DNA from: Sphingobacterium pedocola
Lineage (GTDB): Bacteria > Bacteroidota > Bacteroidia > Sphingobacteriales > Sphingobacteriaceae
Reading direction: 5' to 3'
Length of the DNA: 64,000 bases
Assembly: GCF_015209965.1 (NCBI RefSeq)
Contig: NZ_MU158689.1
Coordinates: 682,196 to 746,195 of the forward strand
The notes beneath the pieces are model-generated. The model was not told where the DNA came from, searched no databases, and was given only the letters and a program-made list of their open reading frames with translations. The translations under genes were made by a program, and so were the position numbers. Positions within the stretch are counted from its first letter, which is position 1, and each line of letters starts with the position of its first letter. Positions 25,489-35,425 of this stretch are shown here, piece by piece.

Positions 25489-27066
25489 TTATTCTTTATT
25501 GCTATCGACCGCTAATCGTTGTGCGCGGTTGGCAATCTCCCAGGTGATATGGAATACGAGTTTCTCCCGTTTTACCATCATCGGAAAATCAATTTTATCT
25601 ACGGTATCATTTGGTGTGTGATAATCCGGATGTAATCCTGAAAAGAAAAAGGCGGAGGGGATCCCTTTTTGTGCAAAGTTGTAATGATCTGATCGGTAGT
25701 ACAGGCGCATGGGATCTTTCGGATCATCATAGGTGAAATCAATCTCCATCTGTGTATATTCTTTGTTGGAGGTTTCTGTTATTTGTTTCAATTCTGAGCT
25801 TAATTTATCCGTACCTATTGCATGGATATAATTGTGATTCCCGGTCAAATGTTTGTCATCGATACGGCCAATCATATCCAAATTGAGACAAGCTACTGTA
25901 TTGGCTAATGGAAATATAGGATTTTCGGTATAATACTTCGAACCCAAAAGTCCTTTTTCTTCGGCGGCGAGGCCGATAAATACGATACTTCTTCTCGGCC
26001 CTTTGCCTTCTTTTTTAGCTTCGGAAAAAGCTCTTGCCAATTCCAGCACACCTGTTGTTCCTGATCCATTGTCGTCGGCCCCCGGAAAAATCGTGCCATC
26101 CGGAAGAATTCCATCGTGATCGTAATGCCCTGAAATGATGATAATTTCCTCTTTTAAATCCGAACCTTCTAATAGTCCCAATACGTTGGGATCGCCTAAT
26201 TTTTCCACCTTCACGCCCATAGAAGCTGCGAAAGGAGTTTTAATCTGTAGTGTGGAAGGTTTGAACGATTTGTTGGTTTCTTCTTTGAATTTTTCGACGG
26301 AAGTATTTGCTTTAGCAAGCAATTTATTTGCTGTAGCTATCGAAATGTTAATAACGGGAATGGCTTGTGTGATATTCCGGTTAGTAATATTCCCGTCGCC
26401 TAACATAACACGTCCGCCAGTCAGTCGACCTTTCATTTTCGTAAGCGTCTCCGCTACCTGAGAACCGGTTGAAAATATAGCAGCCGGCTGCAATTTGGTT
26501 AATTCCTGAATCCTCTTAAACCGGCTTGAAGACCATTCTGATTTATAACTTTCTTTGGTGATATGGGATTTCCCTGATGCATCGGTTGGTTCGTGTTCAT
26601 TAATGAGCAATATTACCTTTCCTTTTACGTCTATTCCACTAAGCTCATTGTAATTTACATGCTGTATGCCGTAGCCAACAAAAATAATCTCGTTTGCGGA
26701 GAAATCTTGAAAATCATGATCTCCTTGTACAAAGAAATCTTTTCCGTTTACCCAGGTTTCGCCGTCAATACGGAAGTTCTCGGCATGATAGGCGATCTGT
26801 TGTAAGGCTACAGGCTGATAATAAGAACCATTTACCGGGGGGGTAAGCCCGTACGACCTGAATTCATTCGCGATATATTCAGCGGCTTTTCTTCCGCCTT
26901 CTTGTCCTGTACCACGACCTTCAAATTCAACAGAACTTAAGGTAGTCAGGTGTTTTTTGGAACTTTCTACCGTGATCAGATCGGCATATTTTTGCTGCAC
27001 ATCTTGTGCGATGCTACAACTGTATACAGCGGGAATTATGAACAAAAGAGAAAAGAGGCGTTTCAT
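25489..27066 (-). CDS. M28-family zinc aminopeptidase, predicted lipoprotein
   Basis: A 525-residue exported peptidase. The N-terminal signal ends in VYSC, a plausible lipobox. A PA-like insert lies around residues 110-260. The M28 zinc site follows: SGHYDHDG, PGADDNGSGTTGVLELAR, AAEEKGLLGS, LNLDMIGRID and a terminal histidine in SGLHPDYHTPNDT. All the usual metal ligands appear present. It probably trims peptides in the periplasm or at the cell surface. It is 9 bp upstream of nothing downstream on its strand but the MITE-like element, and 9 bp from the rpiB stop, so the two may be co-transcribed. Confidence 0.92.
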   Translation of the reverse strand: MKRLFSLLFIIPAVYSCSIAQDVQQKYADLITVESSKKHLTTLSSVEFEGRGTGQEGGRKAAEYIANEFRSYGLTPPVNGSYYQPVALQQIAYHAENFRIDGETWVNGKDFFVQGDHDFQDFSANEIIFVGYGIQHVNYNELSGIDVKGKVILLINEHEPTDASGKSHITKESYKSEWSSSRFKRIQELTKLQPAAIFSTGSQVAETLTKMKGRLTGGRVMLGDGNITNRNITQAIPVINISIATANKLLAKANTSVEKFKEETNKSFKPSTLQIKTPFAASMGVKVEKLGDPNVLGLLEGSDLKEEIIIISGHYDHDGILPDGTIFPGADDNGSGTTGVLELARAFSEAKKEGKGPRRSIVFIGLAAEEKGLLGSKYYTENPIFPLANTVACLNLDMIGRIDDKHLTGNHNYIHAIGTDKLSSELKQITETSNKEYTQMEIDFTYDDPKDPMRLYYRSDHYNFAQKGIPSAFFFSGLHPDYHTPNDTVDKIDFPMMVKREKLVFHITWEIANRAQRLAVDSNKE

Positions 27067-27075
27067 ATCGTTATA

Positions 27076-27507
27076 TTAAGAACAAGAGATCTTATTAACA
27101 CGAGTAGCATGTCTTCCAGCTTCAAAATCAGTCGTCAAGAAAGCTTTTACAATTTCTTTTGCCAGGTCGAGATCGACAAAACGAGCTGGTATACAAATGA
27201 TATTCGCATTATTGTGTAAACGGGCTAAAACAGAAATTTCTTTTTGCCATGCGATAGCTGCACGTATACCTTGATGCTTGTTGGCTGTGATGGCCACGCC
27301 ATTTGCACTGCCACAGATGAGCACCCCAAATTGACTTTTCCCTTCTTCTACGTTTGATGCTACAGGATGTGCAAAATCTGGATAATCGACAGAATCTGCT
27401 GTTGCAGGGCCGAAATCTTCTACATCATGTCCTAACTCTTTCAATACATCAACAAGTGGTGCTTTGTAATCAAATCCTGCGTGATCGCTTCCAATGGCTA
27501 TTTTCAT
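27076..27507 (-). CDS. rpiB: Ribose 5-phosphate isomerase B
   Basis: Interconverts ribulose 5-phosphate and ribose 5-phosphate in the pentose phosphate pathway. At 143 residues it matches the RpiB/LacAB family. Seen: AIGSDHAGFDYK at the start, ICGSANGVAITANKHQGIRAA with the catalytic cysteine, and NNANIICIPARFVD. It lies 13 bp downstream of tatC and 9 bp upstream of the M28 gene on the same strand, so these three form a likely operon. Confidence 0.95.
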   Translation of the reverse strand: MKIAIGSDHAGFDYKAPLVDVLKELGHDVEDFGPATADSVDYPDFAHPVASNVEEGKSQFGVLICGSANGVAITANKHQGIRAAIAWQKEISVLARLHNNANIICIPARFVDLDLAKEIVKAFLTTDFEAGRHATRVNKISCS

Positions 27508-27520
27508 GATATTTATCGTG

Positions 27521-28390
27521 TTAATTGTTATAAAATTCTTTTTCTTTTAATTCCTTTTTACGGAGTACATTCGCTGACACGACTATACTTATTTCATATA
27601 GAATAAACATCGGTGCACTCACCGTTAAGAGTGTGATCACATCTGCGGTAGGGGTGATGATAGCAGCTATTACTAAGATGATGACAATGGCGTAACGTCT
27701 ACTTGCACGCATGAATTGCGGTGTCATTAACCCTAATTTGGATAGAATGAAAATCAAAATTGGCAATAAGAATATAATCCCACAACCCAATGTCAACGTA
27801 GCGATAGTGGATAAATAGGAATCAATAGTAATCTGGTTAGTAATTTCCGAACTGAGGGAAATATTTGCTAGAAAGTTGACCGAAAGGGGGACTACGATAT
27901 AATAGCCAAATAAAGCCCCAACCACAAAGAGTAGTGTGGCATAGAGAACGAATCCGCTAGCTGATCTCCTTTCGACTTCGGTAAGCGCTGGTTTCACAAA
28001 AAGCCAGACTTCAAATAGCAGGTAGGGAAATCCCAAAGCTACCGCCATCAAAAGACAGGAATTAATTTGCAGCATAAACTGTCCGGCCAATTCAGTATTG
28101 ATAATATTGAAAGGAATACGTTCTACACAGAAGCCTTCCAGGTTCAATAGCGCTCCCAATTTACACATCATTCTGTACGTCCAAAAATCAAGGTTCTTTG
28201 GCCCCATAATGATGTCATTGAAGACAAAATCATAAAATGTAAAAGCTAGTATTGCAAAAACGGTAATCGCTATTACTGATCGGATAATGTGCCAACGAAG
28301 TACTTCGATGTGTTCGAAAAAAGACATTTCGGTTTCTATGTTCTTCCCTTTATCTTTTATGGCTTCTATTAATTTTTTGCTACTTGACAT
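27521..28390 (-). CDS. tatC: Sec-independent protein translocase subunit TatC
   Basis: A 289-residue polytopic inner-membrane protein with about six hydrophobic segments; the core receptor for twin-arginine signals. Seen: MSFFEHIEVLRWHIIRS at the cytosolic N-terminus, FMLQINSCLLMAVALGFPYLLFEVWLFVKPALTEVERR, and the glycine/proline-rich last helices with ITPTADVITLL. The Tat substrate candidate at 1589-2572 would need it. First gene of the tatC-rpiB-M28 unit. Confidence 0.95.
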   Translation of the reverse strand: MSSSKKLIEAIKDKGKNIETEMSFFEHIEVLRWHIIRSVIAITVFAILAFTFYDFVFNDIIMGPKNLDFWTYRMMCKLGALLNLEGFCVERIPFNIINTELAGQFMLQINSCLLMAVALGFPYLLFEVWLFVKPALTEVERRSASGFVLYATLLFVVGALFGYYIVVPLSVNFLANISLSSEITNQITIDSYLSTIATLTLGCGIIFLLPILIFILSKLGLMTPQFMRASRRYAIVIILVIAAIITPTADVITLLTVSAPMFILYEISIVVSANVLRKKELKEKEFYNN

Positions 28391-28410
28391 GTTTACGTTC
28401 TATGGAAAAC

Positions 28411-28446
28411 AAAAATACCATTCTTTGTTATAAGAATGGTATTTTT
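28411..28446 (-). terminator. Intrinsic terminator after accC
   Basis: AAAAATACCATTCTT and AAGAATGGTATTTTT form a perfect 15-bp stem with a 6-nt loop. It closes the accB-accC transcript before the tatC start and may work in both directions. Confidence 0.88.
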
Positions 28447-28471
28447 TAATAGGAAAACAAAAAATTTACGC

Positions 28472-29827
28472 TTAATCTTCGTCGGGGTAAGCCGTTAAAT
28501 CGAAAGTTTCCATAAATTTCGTTGTGAAATTACCCGCTCTAAAGTTTGGATCGCGCATTAGTCTCAGATGCAGCGGTATAGTGGTCTTAACACCTTCAAT
28601 TACAAACTCGCTGAGTGCACGCTCCATGGTATTGATTGCTTCTTCACGTGTTTGCGCAACACAGATCAGTTTTGCGATCATTGAATCGTAATTCGACGGA
28701 ATGGTATATCCTGCATATACGTGTGTATCTATACGTACACCATGGCCTCCTGGGGAATGGAAATTTGTGATTTTACCCGGAGAAGGACGGAAATTATTAA
28801 ATGGATCTTCCGCATTGATACGACACTCAATTGCATGCATGGTCGGTTCGTAGCTTTTTCCTGAAATAGGGATACCCGCAGCGACTTTAATCTGTTCTTT
28901 GATTAAATCAAAGTTGATGACTTCTTCCGTAACGGGGTGCTCTACCTGGATGCGGGTGTTCATTTCCATAAAGTAGAAATTACGATGCTTATCTACCAAA
29001 AACTCGATAGTACCAGCTCCTTCGTAATTCACGGCTTGCGCTCCTTTTATAGCGGCTTCACCCATCCGTGCGCGTAAATCTGGTGTGATGAATGGGGAAG
29101 GGGCTTCCTCAACAAGCTTTTGATGGCGACGTTGAATAGAACAATCTCGTTCAGATAGATGGCATACTTTGCCATATTGATCTCCAATTACCTGAATTTC
29201 AATGTGGCGTGGATCTTCCACAAATTTTTCGAGGTAAATCCCATCGTTTCCAAATGCTGCTCCTGCTTCTTGACGAGCCGAATCCCAAGCGGGCTCAAAT
29301 TCGGCGTCTTTCCATACGATACGCATACCACGTCCACCGCCTCCGGCAGTGGCTTTTAGAATCACGGGATATCCTATTTCATTAGCCGTGATAATGCCGG
29401 CTTTTACATTTGGAACTAATCCTTCCGACCCGGGGATGGTAGGGACTCCTGCTAACTTCATAGTTTCCTTTGCAGATGCCTTATCGCCCATTCGTTCAAT
29501 CTGTTCAGCGGTAGCACCAATGAACTTAATTCCATATTCGGCGCAGATAGCCGAAAATTTAGCATTTTCGGATAAAAATCCATAGCCTGGATGAATGGCG
29601 TCTGCATTTGTTAATTCTGCAGCGGCGATAATATTGGGGATACTTAGATAGGAATCTTTACTTGCTGGAGGGCCAATACACACGGCCTCATCCGCGAAAC
29701 GGACGTGAAGGCTGTCTCTATCAGCAGTAGAGTATACCGCTACACTTTTGATACCCATCTCGCGACAGGTGCGGATGATACGTAGGGCAATCTCTCCTCT
29801 ATTAGCTATTAATATTTTTTTAAACAT
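28472..29827 (-). CDS. accC: Acetyl-CoA carboxylase, biotin carboxylase subunit
   Basis: Carboxylates the biotin on AccB using ATP and bicarbonate, the first half-reaction of fatty-acid synthesis. 451 residues, the usual length. Seen: [16 protein letters not shown], the ATP-grasp glycine loop GGGGRGMR, the catalytic region [15 protein letters not shown] and [12 protein letters not shown]. It is 75 bp after accB on the same strand, with a terminator behind it. The carboxyltransferase genes are not in the window. Confidence 0.97.
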   Translation of the reverse strand: MFKKILIANRGEIALRIIRTCREMGIKSVAVYSTADRDSLHVRFADEAVCIGPPASKDSYLSIPNIIAAAELTNADAIHPGYGFLSENAKFSAICAEYGIKFIGATAEQIERMGDKASAKETMKLAGVPTIPGSEGLVPNVKAGIITANEIGYPVILKATAGGGGRGMRIVWKDAEFEPAWDSARQEAGAAFGNDGIYLEKFVEDPRHIEIQVIGDQYGKVCHLSERDCSIQRRHQKLVEEAPSPFITPDLRARMGEAAIKGAQAVNYEGAGTIEFLVDKHRNFYFMEMNTRIQVEHPVTEEVINFDLIKEQIKVAAGIPISGKSYEPTMHAIECRINAEDPFNNFRPSPGKITNFHSPGGHGVRIDTHVYAGYTIPSNYDSMIAKLICVAQTREEAINTMERALSEFVIEGVKTTIPLHLRLMRDPNFRAGNFTTKFMETFDLTAYPDED

Positions 29828-29902
29828 AAGGAATAAATGAGGTAACCTATTGACGAATTACTTCGTGTGACTAAATTTAGTTGATATAAATTACAACTAA
29901 TA

Positions 29903-30388
29903 TTATCTTGGATCAACTAAGAATAAAGGTTGATCGTATTCAACAGGTTCTGCATCGTTCACTAAAATCTTAACGATTTTTCCAGAAACTTCAGATTCAA
30001 TTTCGTTAAATAACTTCATTGCTTCTACAATGCACAATACTTTACCAGGCGAGATCTCATCACCTACGTTTACGAAAGCTCCTTTATCGGGGCCTGATGA
30101 GCGATAAAATGTACCAATCATTGGAGACTTTATCGTGATAAAGTTTGCTTCTTCGTTGACTACTGTTGCCGCTGCTGGCACCGGTGCACTAACTGCTGTC
30201 GGAACTGCTGCTACAGGAGATACTGCTGCAACGGGAGCCGCAGTAGGGATGGATGCCGTTACGTAGGTAGGCTCCTGACTGGTCTTTATTGTTATCTTGA
30301 AATCCTTTTCTTCAATTGATACTTCATTCACACCTGATTTTGATACAAATTTGATCAGGTCTTGAATTTGTTTGATATCCATACTCAT
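29903..30388 (-). CDS. accB: Acetyl-CoA carboxylase, biotin carboxyl carrier protein
   Basis: A 161-residue carrier. It has an N-terminal dimer helix (IKQIQDLIKFVSKSGVNEVSIEEKDF), a flexible Ala/Pro/Val-rich linker at residues about 40-80, and a biotinyl domain with the acceptor lysine in VEAMKLFNEIES. Either of two closely spaced ATGs could start it. The gap to fabH (189 bp) holds a TAAATTTG that could be its -7 box, so accBC may have its own promoter as well as read-through. Confidence 0.96.
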   Translation of the reverse strand: MSMDIKQIQDLIKFVSKSGVNEVSIEEKDFKITIKTSQEPTYVTASIPTAAPVAAVSPVAAVPTAVSAPVPAAATVVNEEANFITIKSPMIGTFYRSSGPDKGAFVNVGDEISPGKVLCIVEAMKLFNEIESEVSGKIVKILVNDAEPVEYDQPLFLVDPR

Positions 30389-30577
30389 ATTGGAAGGGTT
30401 TGATTTAATGTTATGTATAAAAATAGCTTTTAAACTTAGATAAATTTGTTTTTATATACAAATTATAATTATGTTGAATATAAAACACAAATTTATCAGA
30501 TTTGCTTCTTTGAGCTCGAAAGCTCGGTTTATCAGCTGTAAGTGTTTAAATTATAGCGAAAATATAAAAAAGACGGC

Positions 30578-31567
30578 TTAATATGCCCATTTTAAGTAAA
30601 CTGATCCCCAGGTGAATCCTCCACCAAAAGCAGCTAATATTAAATTGTCTCCTTTTTTTAATTTATCTTCCCATTCCCATAGACACATGGGAATCGTGGC
30701 GCTTGTTGTATTTCCATATTTATGGATATTTACCATCACTTTTTCTTCCGGCAAACCTGCGCGTTCTGCAGTGGCATCGATGATACGTTTATTTGCTTGA
30801 TGCGGTACTAACCAAGCTATATCTTCAGAAGTCAAGTTGTTTCTTTCCATTACTTCGGCGGCTACATCAGCCATATTTGTAACAGCGAATTTGAATACGG
30901 TACGACCTTCTTGGTATGCGTAGTGTAGTCCGGCATCAACGGTTTGATGTGAGGCGGGATACAGTGAACCTCCACCTTTTATGTTGAGAAACTGTCCACC
31001 TGAACCGTCTGTTTTTAAAAGTGAATCTTGAAGACCATTGCCTTCGGTATCTGGTTCTAATAGCACAGCGCCACATCCATCACCAAATAAAATACAGGTA
31101 TTACGGTCTGTATAATTTACGACAGAAGACATTTTATCAGCCCCTATGACAAGCACTTTCTTGTGCTTACCGGACTCGATAAATTGTGCTCCTGTAGTTA
31201 ATCCAAATAGAAAACCGGAACAGGCAGCTTGCAAATCGTAGCCCCAGGCATTTTTTGCACCTATTTTGTCTGCTAAAATATTGGCGGTTGCAGGGAAAAG
31301 CATGTCGGGAGTACTGGTACAGAAAATGATTAATTCAATCTCTTCTGCTGAAATTCCTCTTTTTTCCAACAATCCTTTTACAGCCGGGACAGCTAAATCA
31401 GACGTGGCTAGGCCTTCTCCTTTTAAGATACGACGTTCTTTGATACCTGTACGACTGACAATCCATTCGTCATTCGTTTCTACCATGGATTCCAACTCCT
31501 TGTTGGTGAGGATATAATCCGGTACATAACCATTTACAGCGGTAATTGCCGCGTGAACTTTAGACAT
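30578..31567 (-). CDS. fabH: Beta-ketoacyl-ACP synthase III
   Basis: Starts fatty-acid chains by condensing acetyl-CoA (or a branched acyl-CoA) with malonyl-ACP. 329 residues. The catalytic triad is visible: Cys in [11 protein letters not shown], His in [11 protein letters not shown] and Asn in [10 protein letters not shown]. It lies 6 bp downstream of plsX, the conserved plsX-fabH order. Branched starter use is common in Bacteroidota but cannot be read from the sequence alone. Confidence 0.97.
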   Translation of the reverse strand: MSKVHAAITAVNGYVPDYILTNKELESMVETNDEWIVSRTGIKERRILKGEGLATSDLAVPAVKGLLEKRGISAEEIELIIFCTSTPDMLFPATANILADKIGAKNAWGYDLQAACSGFLFGLTTGAQFIESGKHKKVLVIGADKMSSVVNYTDRNTCILFGDGCGAVLLEPDTEGNGLQDSLLKTDGSGGQFLNIKGGGSLYPASHQTVDAGLHYAYQEGRTVFKFAVTNMADVAAEVMERNNLTSEDIAWLVPHQANKRIIDATAERAGLPEEKVMVNIHKYGNTTSATIPMCLWEWEDKLKKGDNLILAAFGGGFTWGSVYLKWAY

Positions 31568-31573
31568 ATGTTT

Positions 31574-32512
31574 TTAATTGAATGCAGACTTGATCTTATC
31601 GATAAATTTTGATACGATCATGTCTTTTGATAGTAATACCATATTTTTTATAGCCTCAGGAGTAGATATGCCGTGCCCTATTATTACGGGTGCATTTACA
31701 CCTAATACTGGGCTCCCTCCATACTGCTCATAGTTGAACCGATCAAAAAAATCATCTTTAATTCCCTTTTTTAAGGTCACTACATAAAATGATTCAGCAA
31801 GTTTTAAAACAACATTACCTGTATAACCATCGCATACATATACATCCGCATGATCGGTAAAGAGATCTCTACCCTCAGCGTTGCCTATGAAATTGATTTT
31901 GGAATTTGATTTAAGTAGTGGATAGGTTGACATGGTTAGATTGTTGCCTTTTTCTTCTTCTTCACCAATGTTTAGAAGACCTACTTTTGGGTTTGGTACA
32001 CCGTACACATATTCCGAATAAAGGCTGCCTAAAATGGCAAATTGATTTAACATTTCGGGCTTGCAATCTGCATTGGCTCCTACATCCAGTAAAATGCCGA
32101 AACCGCTTTTTAATTTAGGTACATTCGTCGCAATAGCAGGACGTATTACCCCAGGTATAGTTTTTACGCTGAACATCGATCCGACCAGCATAGCGCCGGT
32201 ATTGCCTGCTGAAGCAAAGGAATCGATCGCACCTTCTTTGAGAAGGTCGAAACCTCTTGATATGCTTGAATTTGGCTTCTGCGAGATTGCTTTTGTAGGG
32301 TGTTCATGCATAGAGATGATCTCCGGAGCATGTACGTAGGCAAATAAAGATGAATCTACTCCAGTCTCTTCAATACGCTTTTTGATATCAGACTCGTCGC
32401 CGAACAACACAATCTGTTGGTCTTTATCGAGCGATTTTTGCGCTTCTATAGCGCCTAATATTGTAGCCTCAGGGGCATAATCTCCTCCTGATACGTCTAA
32501 ACCAATCCTCAT
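31574..32512 (-). CDS. plsX: Phosphate acyltransferase
   Basis: Makes acyl-phosphate from acyl-ACP for glycerolipid synthesis. 312 residues. Seen: MRIGLDVSGGDYAPEATILGA at the start, HEHPTKAISQKPNSSI, ASAGNTGAMLVGS, LLDVGANADCKPE and CDGYTGNVVLK, all family signatures. It sits in the conserved run rpmF-plsX-fabH, with a hairpin between rpmF and plsX that may tune their ratio. Confidence 0.97.
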   Translation of the reverse strand: MRIGLDVSGGDYAPEATILGAIEAQKSLDKDQQIVLFGDESDIKKRIEETGVDSSLFAYVHAPEIISMHEHPTKAISQKPNSSISRGFDLLKEGAIDSFASAGNTGAMLVGSMFSVKTIPGVIRPAIATNVPKLKSGFGILLDVGANADCKPEMLNQFAILGSLYSEYVYGVPNPKVGLLNIGEEEEKGNNLTMSTYPLLKSNSKINFIGNAEGRDLFTDHADVYVCDGYTGNVVLKLAESFYVVTLKKGIKDDFFDRFNYEQYGGSPVLGVNAPVIIGHGISTPEAIKNMVLLSKDMIVSKFIDKIKSAFN

Positions 32513-32545
32513 TCGTTATTATTTATCTAATCAATAATACGCAAA

Positions 32546-32599
32546 AAACATCCCAAAGTAAAGCATAAAATTCAAATTTTATGCTTGTTTGGGATGTTT
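32546..32599 (-). terminator. Large stem-loop between rpmF and plsX, possible attenuator
   Basis: AAACATCCCAAA and TTTGGGATGTTT form an outer stem; GCATAAAATT and ATTTTATGC form an inner stem around a tiny loop, with an asymmetric internal bulge. On the minus strand no U-run follows, so it may be a partial terminator or processing site rather than a full stop. Confidence 0.65.
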
Positions 32600-32618
32600 A
32601 ATTTTTTAAAGATATACT

Positions 32619-32810
32619 TTAGACAACTGCAGTATTTTCAATAATTAATTTACCGTTGTAGTATAAATTGCCATCTACAGTATACGCACGGTGGGGTAAG
32701 TGAACTGCTCCAGTTTCTTTACACACTGTTAATGTAGGTGCTTCTGCCTTATAATGTGTTCTTCTCTTGTCTCTTCTCGATTTCGAAGTCTTACGCTTTG
32801 GATGTGCCAT
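32619..32810 (-). CDS. rpmF: Ribosomal protein bL32
   Basis: A 63-residue large-subunit protein. The N-terminus [21 protein letters not shown] is diagnostic. Only one cysteine remains (LTVCKETG), so this is the zinc-independent form rather than the CxxC zinc ribbon. It follows the YceD-like gene by 15 bp, the conserved yceD-rpmF pair. Confidence 0.97.
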   Translation of the reverse strand: MAHPKRKTSKSRRDKRRTHYKAEAPTLTVCKETGAVHLPHRAYTVDGNLYYNGKLIIENTAVV

Positions 32811-32825
32811 CTCGTATTTTGTTTT

Positions 32826-33368
32826 TTAATTGTTTTTAATATTCTTTAATGCTGCCCAACGTGGGTCTATTTTCTCTTCTTCACCTGATGATTCGTCTTC
32901 CTGTTGACTGCTATTGTTGATTTTTGACAACATTTCTGCATCACAAGTAAGATTTATGCCCTGCTCGCTACACTTTGCGTAATAAGGGACTCTGACATTG
33001 ATGTACTCGTATAAAAGACCTGCAATATCCAATTCATAATCTGTCTTAGGCAGTACAAGCACCTCCTCCGTGTCGTTATCCCATTCTTCATTTACGAATT
33101 TGACAATCAAACGCTCGGTAAACTGTAGCGGAGAATCAAACTCATTCAGGCAAACATCACATGTCAACATTATTGTTCCTTCGATATTAAAAGTCACTAT
33201 TAACATGGTTTCCTGTTTCTGTAATTGAACCAGGGCTTTTAGCTTGCCATTTTTAACTAATGAATGCGCGTAGCAGTCAAAGAACTTATCATCTATTTCA
33301 AACTCAAAATCGTGCTTTCCTTCAGTTAAGCTTGAAAAAGGTATTCTATATTGTTTTAGATACTTCAC
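32826..33368 (-). CDS. YceD/DUF177-family protein
   Basis: A 180-residue protein of the DUF177 family, which in other bacteria and plastids is linked to 23S rRNA or ribosome assembly and nearly always precedes rpmF, as here. Seen: a cysteine pair region (LTCDVCLNEFDSPLQFTERLIVKF), the acidic DNDTEEVLVL and a C-terminus KIDPRWAALKNI typical of the family. The start codon is GTG (33366-33368), giving MKYLKQYRIPFSSL; no ATG fits better. Confidence 0.9.
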   Translation of the reverse strand: MKYLKQYRIPFSSLTEGKHDFEFEIDDKFFDCYAHSLVKNGKLKALVQLQKQETMLIVTFNIEGTIMLTCDVCLNEFDSPLQFTERLIVKFVNEEWDNDTEEVLVLPKTDYELDIAGLLYEYINVRVPYYAKCSEQGINLTCDAEMLSKINNSSQQEDESSGEEEKIDPRWAALKNIKNN

Positions 33369-33438
33369 AATCTTGTATTTGAGCCTGCAAAATTAATCTT
33401 TTTAACGATACTTTGCAATTTTTTATGAAAATACTTTT

Positions 33439-34101
33439 TTAATCCTCGTTACCATAGTATTGGGTGCCTAATTCTATTTTCTCCCGGCCGTTTGCCATGC
33501 GCCATTTATTGGTGTCGCGCAGCGAGTAGGCACAGCCGCAATATTCCTGCATGTAAAATTTTTCCCTTTTGCTGATTTCCAGCATGCGTGTAGAGCCTCC
33601 TTTTTTCCGCCAGTTAAATGTCCAATAATCCATGTTTGGATATCTGGAGGCTGCACGAAATCCACAATCATTGATCTGCTCCATGTTTTTCCAGCGGGAA
33701 ATACCCAGCGAGCTTGATATGACATCAAATCCATTTGCCGCTGCATATGCAGCGGTTTTTTCAAAACGCATGTCAAAACACATGGTACAGCGTACACCTC
33801 GTTCGGGCTCGTGTTCCATGCCCTTCGCCAAATTAAACCAATTGTCCACATCATAATCTGCGTCAATGAACGGGATATTATGTTTTTCTGCAAAGCGAAT
33901 ATTTTCGTCTTTGCGGATGTCGTATTCTTTACGTGGGTGGATATTCGGATTATAAAAATAAATGGTGAAATCGATGTCGGAGGAAATCAATGCTTCCATT
34001 ACTTCTCCTGCACAAGGTGCGCAGCAGGAGTGTAAAAGTAGTTTTTTGCCGGAATTCGGAAGACTTAACTTTTCTCGTGTGAGTTCTTTATTGCTATCCA
34101 T
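33439..34101 (-). CDS. queH: Epoxyqueuosine reductase QueH
   Basis: Last step of queuosine synthesis in tRNA, the iron-sulfur QueH type (formerly DUF208), not the cobalamin-dependent QueG. 220 residues. Conserved cysteines seen: HSCCAPC at 24-30, RCTMCFDMR in the middle and [14 protein letters not shown] near the end. Other landmarks are [16 protein letters not shown] and [10 protein letters not shown]. The gene lies 70 bp upstream of the YceD-like gene on the same strand and is divergent from the lipoprotein at 34308. Confidence 0.95.
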   Translation of the reverse strand: MDSNKELTREKLSLPNSGKKLLLHSCCAPCAGEVMEALISSDIDFTIYFYNPNIHPRKEYDIRKDENIRFAEKHNIPFIDADYDVDNWFNLAKGMEHEPERGVRCTMCFDMRFEKTAAYAAANGFDVISSSLGISRWKNMEQINDCGFRAASRYPNMDYWTFNWRKKGGSTRMLEISKREKFYMQEYCGCAYSLRDTNKWRMANGREKIELGTQYYGNED

Positions 34102-34250
34102 GGTTCTAATTTCAGATCCTGCAATTTTAAGTAAATACGACGATATTCTAAAACATATTGTAAACTTGTGGCGTTATTATTGCATTTTTCGTTTAAATCA
34201 TATCTATAAAAACTAGATTACGACTTACATTTTTTTACTCGTCGATTTTA

Positions 34251-34279
34251 GTGAATGCAAAGCATTTTATCTAAGTTTG
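34251..34279 (+). promoter_or_regulatory. 29-bp promoter box shared with the Omp85-like gene
   Basis: The box begins GTGAATGCAAAGCATTTTA and ends with the -7 element TAAGTTTG (34272-34279). It contains a perfect dyad, AATGC-AAA-GCATT (34254-34266), just upstream of the -7 box. The same 29 bp, with one difference, precede the gene at 40598-41737 in the opposite orientation (41766-41794). No TTTG is present at -33, which suggests activator dependence. Confidence 0.75.
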
Positions 34280-34307
34280 TAATATAAATAAATACGCATC
34301 TTATACA

Positions 34308-35423
34308 ATGAATAGATATATCTTTTATATAGTAACAGTGATCTCACTGATTTGTTTCAGTAGCTGTCAACGTGACGACGACGAACCGGTGAAGGCACTG
34401 AAGCCTATTTCAAGGTTATATGTTTCTACTTCTAACTATCAGGCGAATACAACCTCGCCCGCGTTGTATAACGTTTTCGTAGTGTCTCCCGCAGATTCTA
34501 ATTCTTTTGAGATAGATCCGCTTTCTCGTCATACCTCTTCCGCACTTGGAGGTAGTGCGATACATTTCAGCCCGTATGCACAAAGTATCTTTCAAAGCAG
34601 CATGAATGCACCTGCATACCGAGATACGTCGATATATGTCATGCCGGTTAGCGACAAAGGTGTGATTTCAAACGGTAATGTAATAGGAAACCGAAGGTTT
34701 AATAATGTGAAGGGATTGTGGTATTATGTCCATAATACCCCTGGAAATACGACAAATATTACAAATAATTATTTGTTGATGACAAATTTGGGTGTCGACA
34801 CCGTGAGCTTGTTTATAATCGATCAACCAAGGAATAAAAGAGGGTTTACCCGACCAAGATATGAGTTGATGTTGGATTATCGGCCATGGAGTATACAAAT
34901 GGACGTGGATGATCTGTTGCTTTCAAGAACAGAGGATAATGGAGGTATAGTTGTTTATAAGAATTTACCTGCCGCACTCGGACGCGATACCGTGCTTAAT
35001 ATAGAGCCTACCTACGAATTTACGGTAACCGGGGCAAATAATATACGCGGACTCTCGTATTCGAGAGATAGGGATGTATTAGCGCTTACCGATTATTCCG
35101 GGGACGCCGTGGGTAGTGGACGGATTTTGATCTTCGAGAACTTCTCACAGTACACCGGTTCGACAACCATTACACCAACACGTATTATAACAGGTACGAA
35201 TACCTTATTACATCAACCGATTGATGTTGCCTTAGATACTCGGGAAGGTGAAGATGATGCATTGTTTATTTATGTAGCAGATGCAGGGGCCCAGACGCGA
35301 AGCATTCTACGGTTCAAATTGTCGGATAATGGGAATGTTGAGCCGGATCAGGTTTTGGAAATTTTAAATAACCGACAGACACCGCAATCTATTTCATTGG
35401 ATTCCAGAGGTGTGAACAGGTAG
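34308..35423 (+). CDS. Predicted lipoprotein, beta-propeller-like
   Basis: A 371-residue exported protein whose signal ends in a lipobox (LICFSSCQRDDDE); the acidic run after the cysteine is a Bacteroidota surface-export-like signal. The mature part repeats blade-like stretches (GLSYSRDRDVLALTDYSGDAVGSGRILIFENF, DVALDTREGEDDALFIYVADAG), suggesting a propeller, but no family is recognised. Its promoter carries the 29-bp box also found before the Omp85-like gene, so the two are probably co-regulated. Confidence 0.75.
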   Translation: MNRYIFYIVTVISLICFSSCQRDDDEPVKALKPISRLYVSTSNYQANTTSPALYNVFVVSPADSNSFEIDPLSRHTSSALGGSAIHFSPYAQSIFQSSMNAPAYRDTSIYVMPVSDKGVISNGNVIGNRRFNNVKGLWYYVHNTPGNTTNITNNYLLMTNLGVDTVSLFIIDQPRNKRGFTRPRYELMLDYRPWSIQMDVDDLLLSRTEDNGGIVVYKNLPAALGRDTVLNIEPTYEFTVTGANNIRGLSYSRDRDVLALTDYSGDAVGSGRILIFENFSQYTGSTTITPTRIITGTNTLLHQPIDVALDTREGEDDALFIYVADAGAQTRSILRFKLSDNGNVEPDQVLEILNNRQTPQSISLDSRGVNR

Positions 35424-35425
35424 TT

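Noticed and set aside
30400..30577. Riboswitch or FapR-like site before accB
   Set aside because: Only a 5-bp hairpin (GAGCT-CGAA-AGCTC) and AT-rich sequence are visible; no known motif could be recognised.
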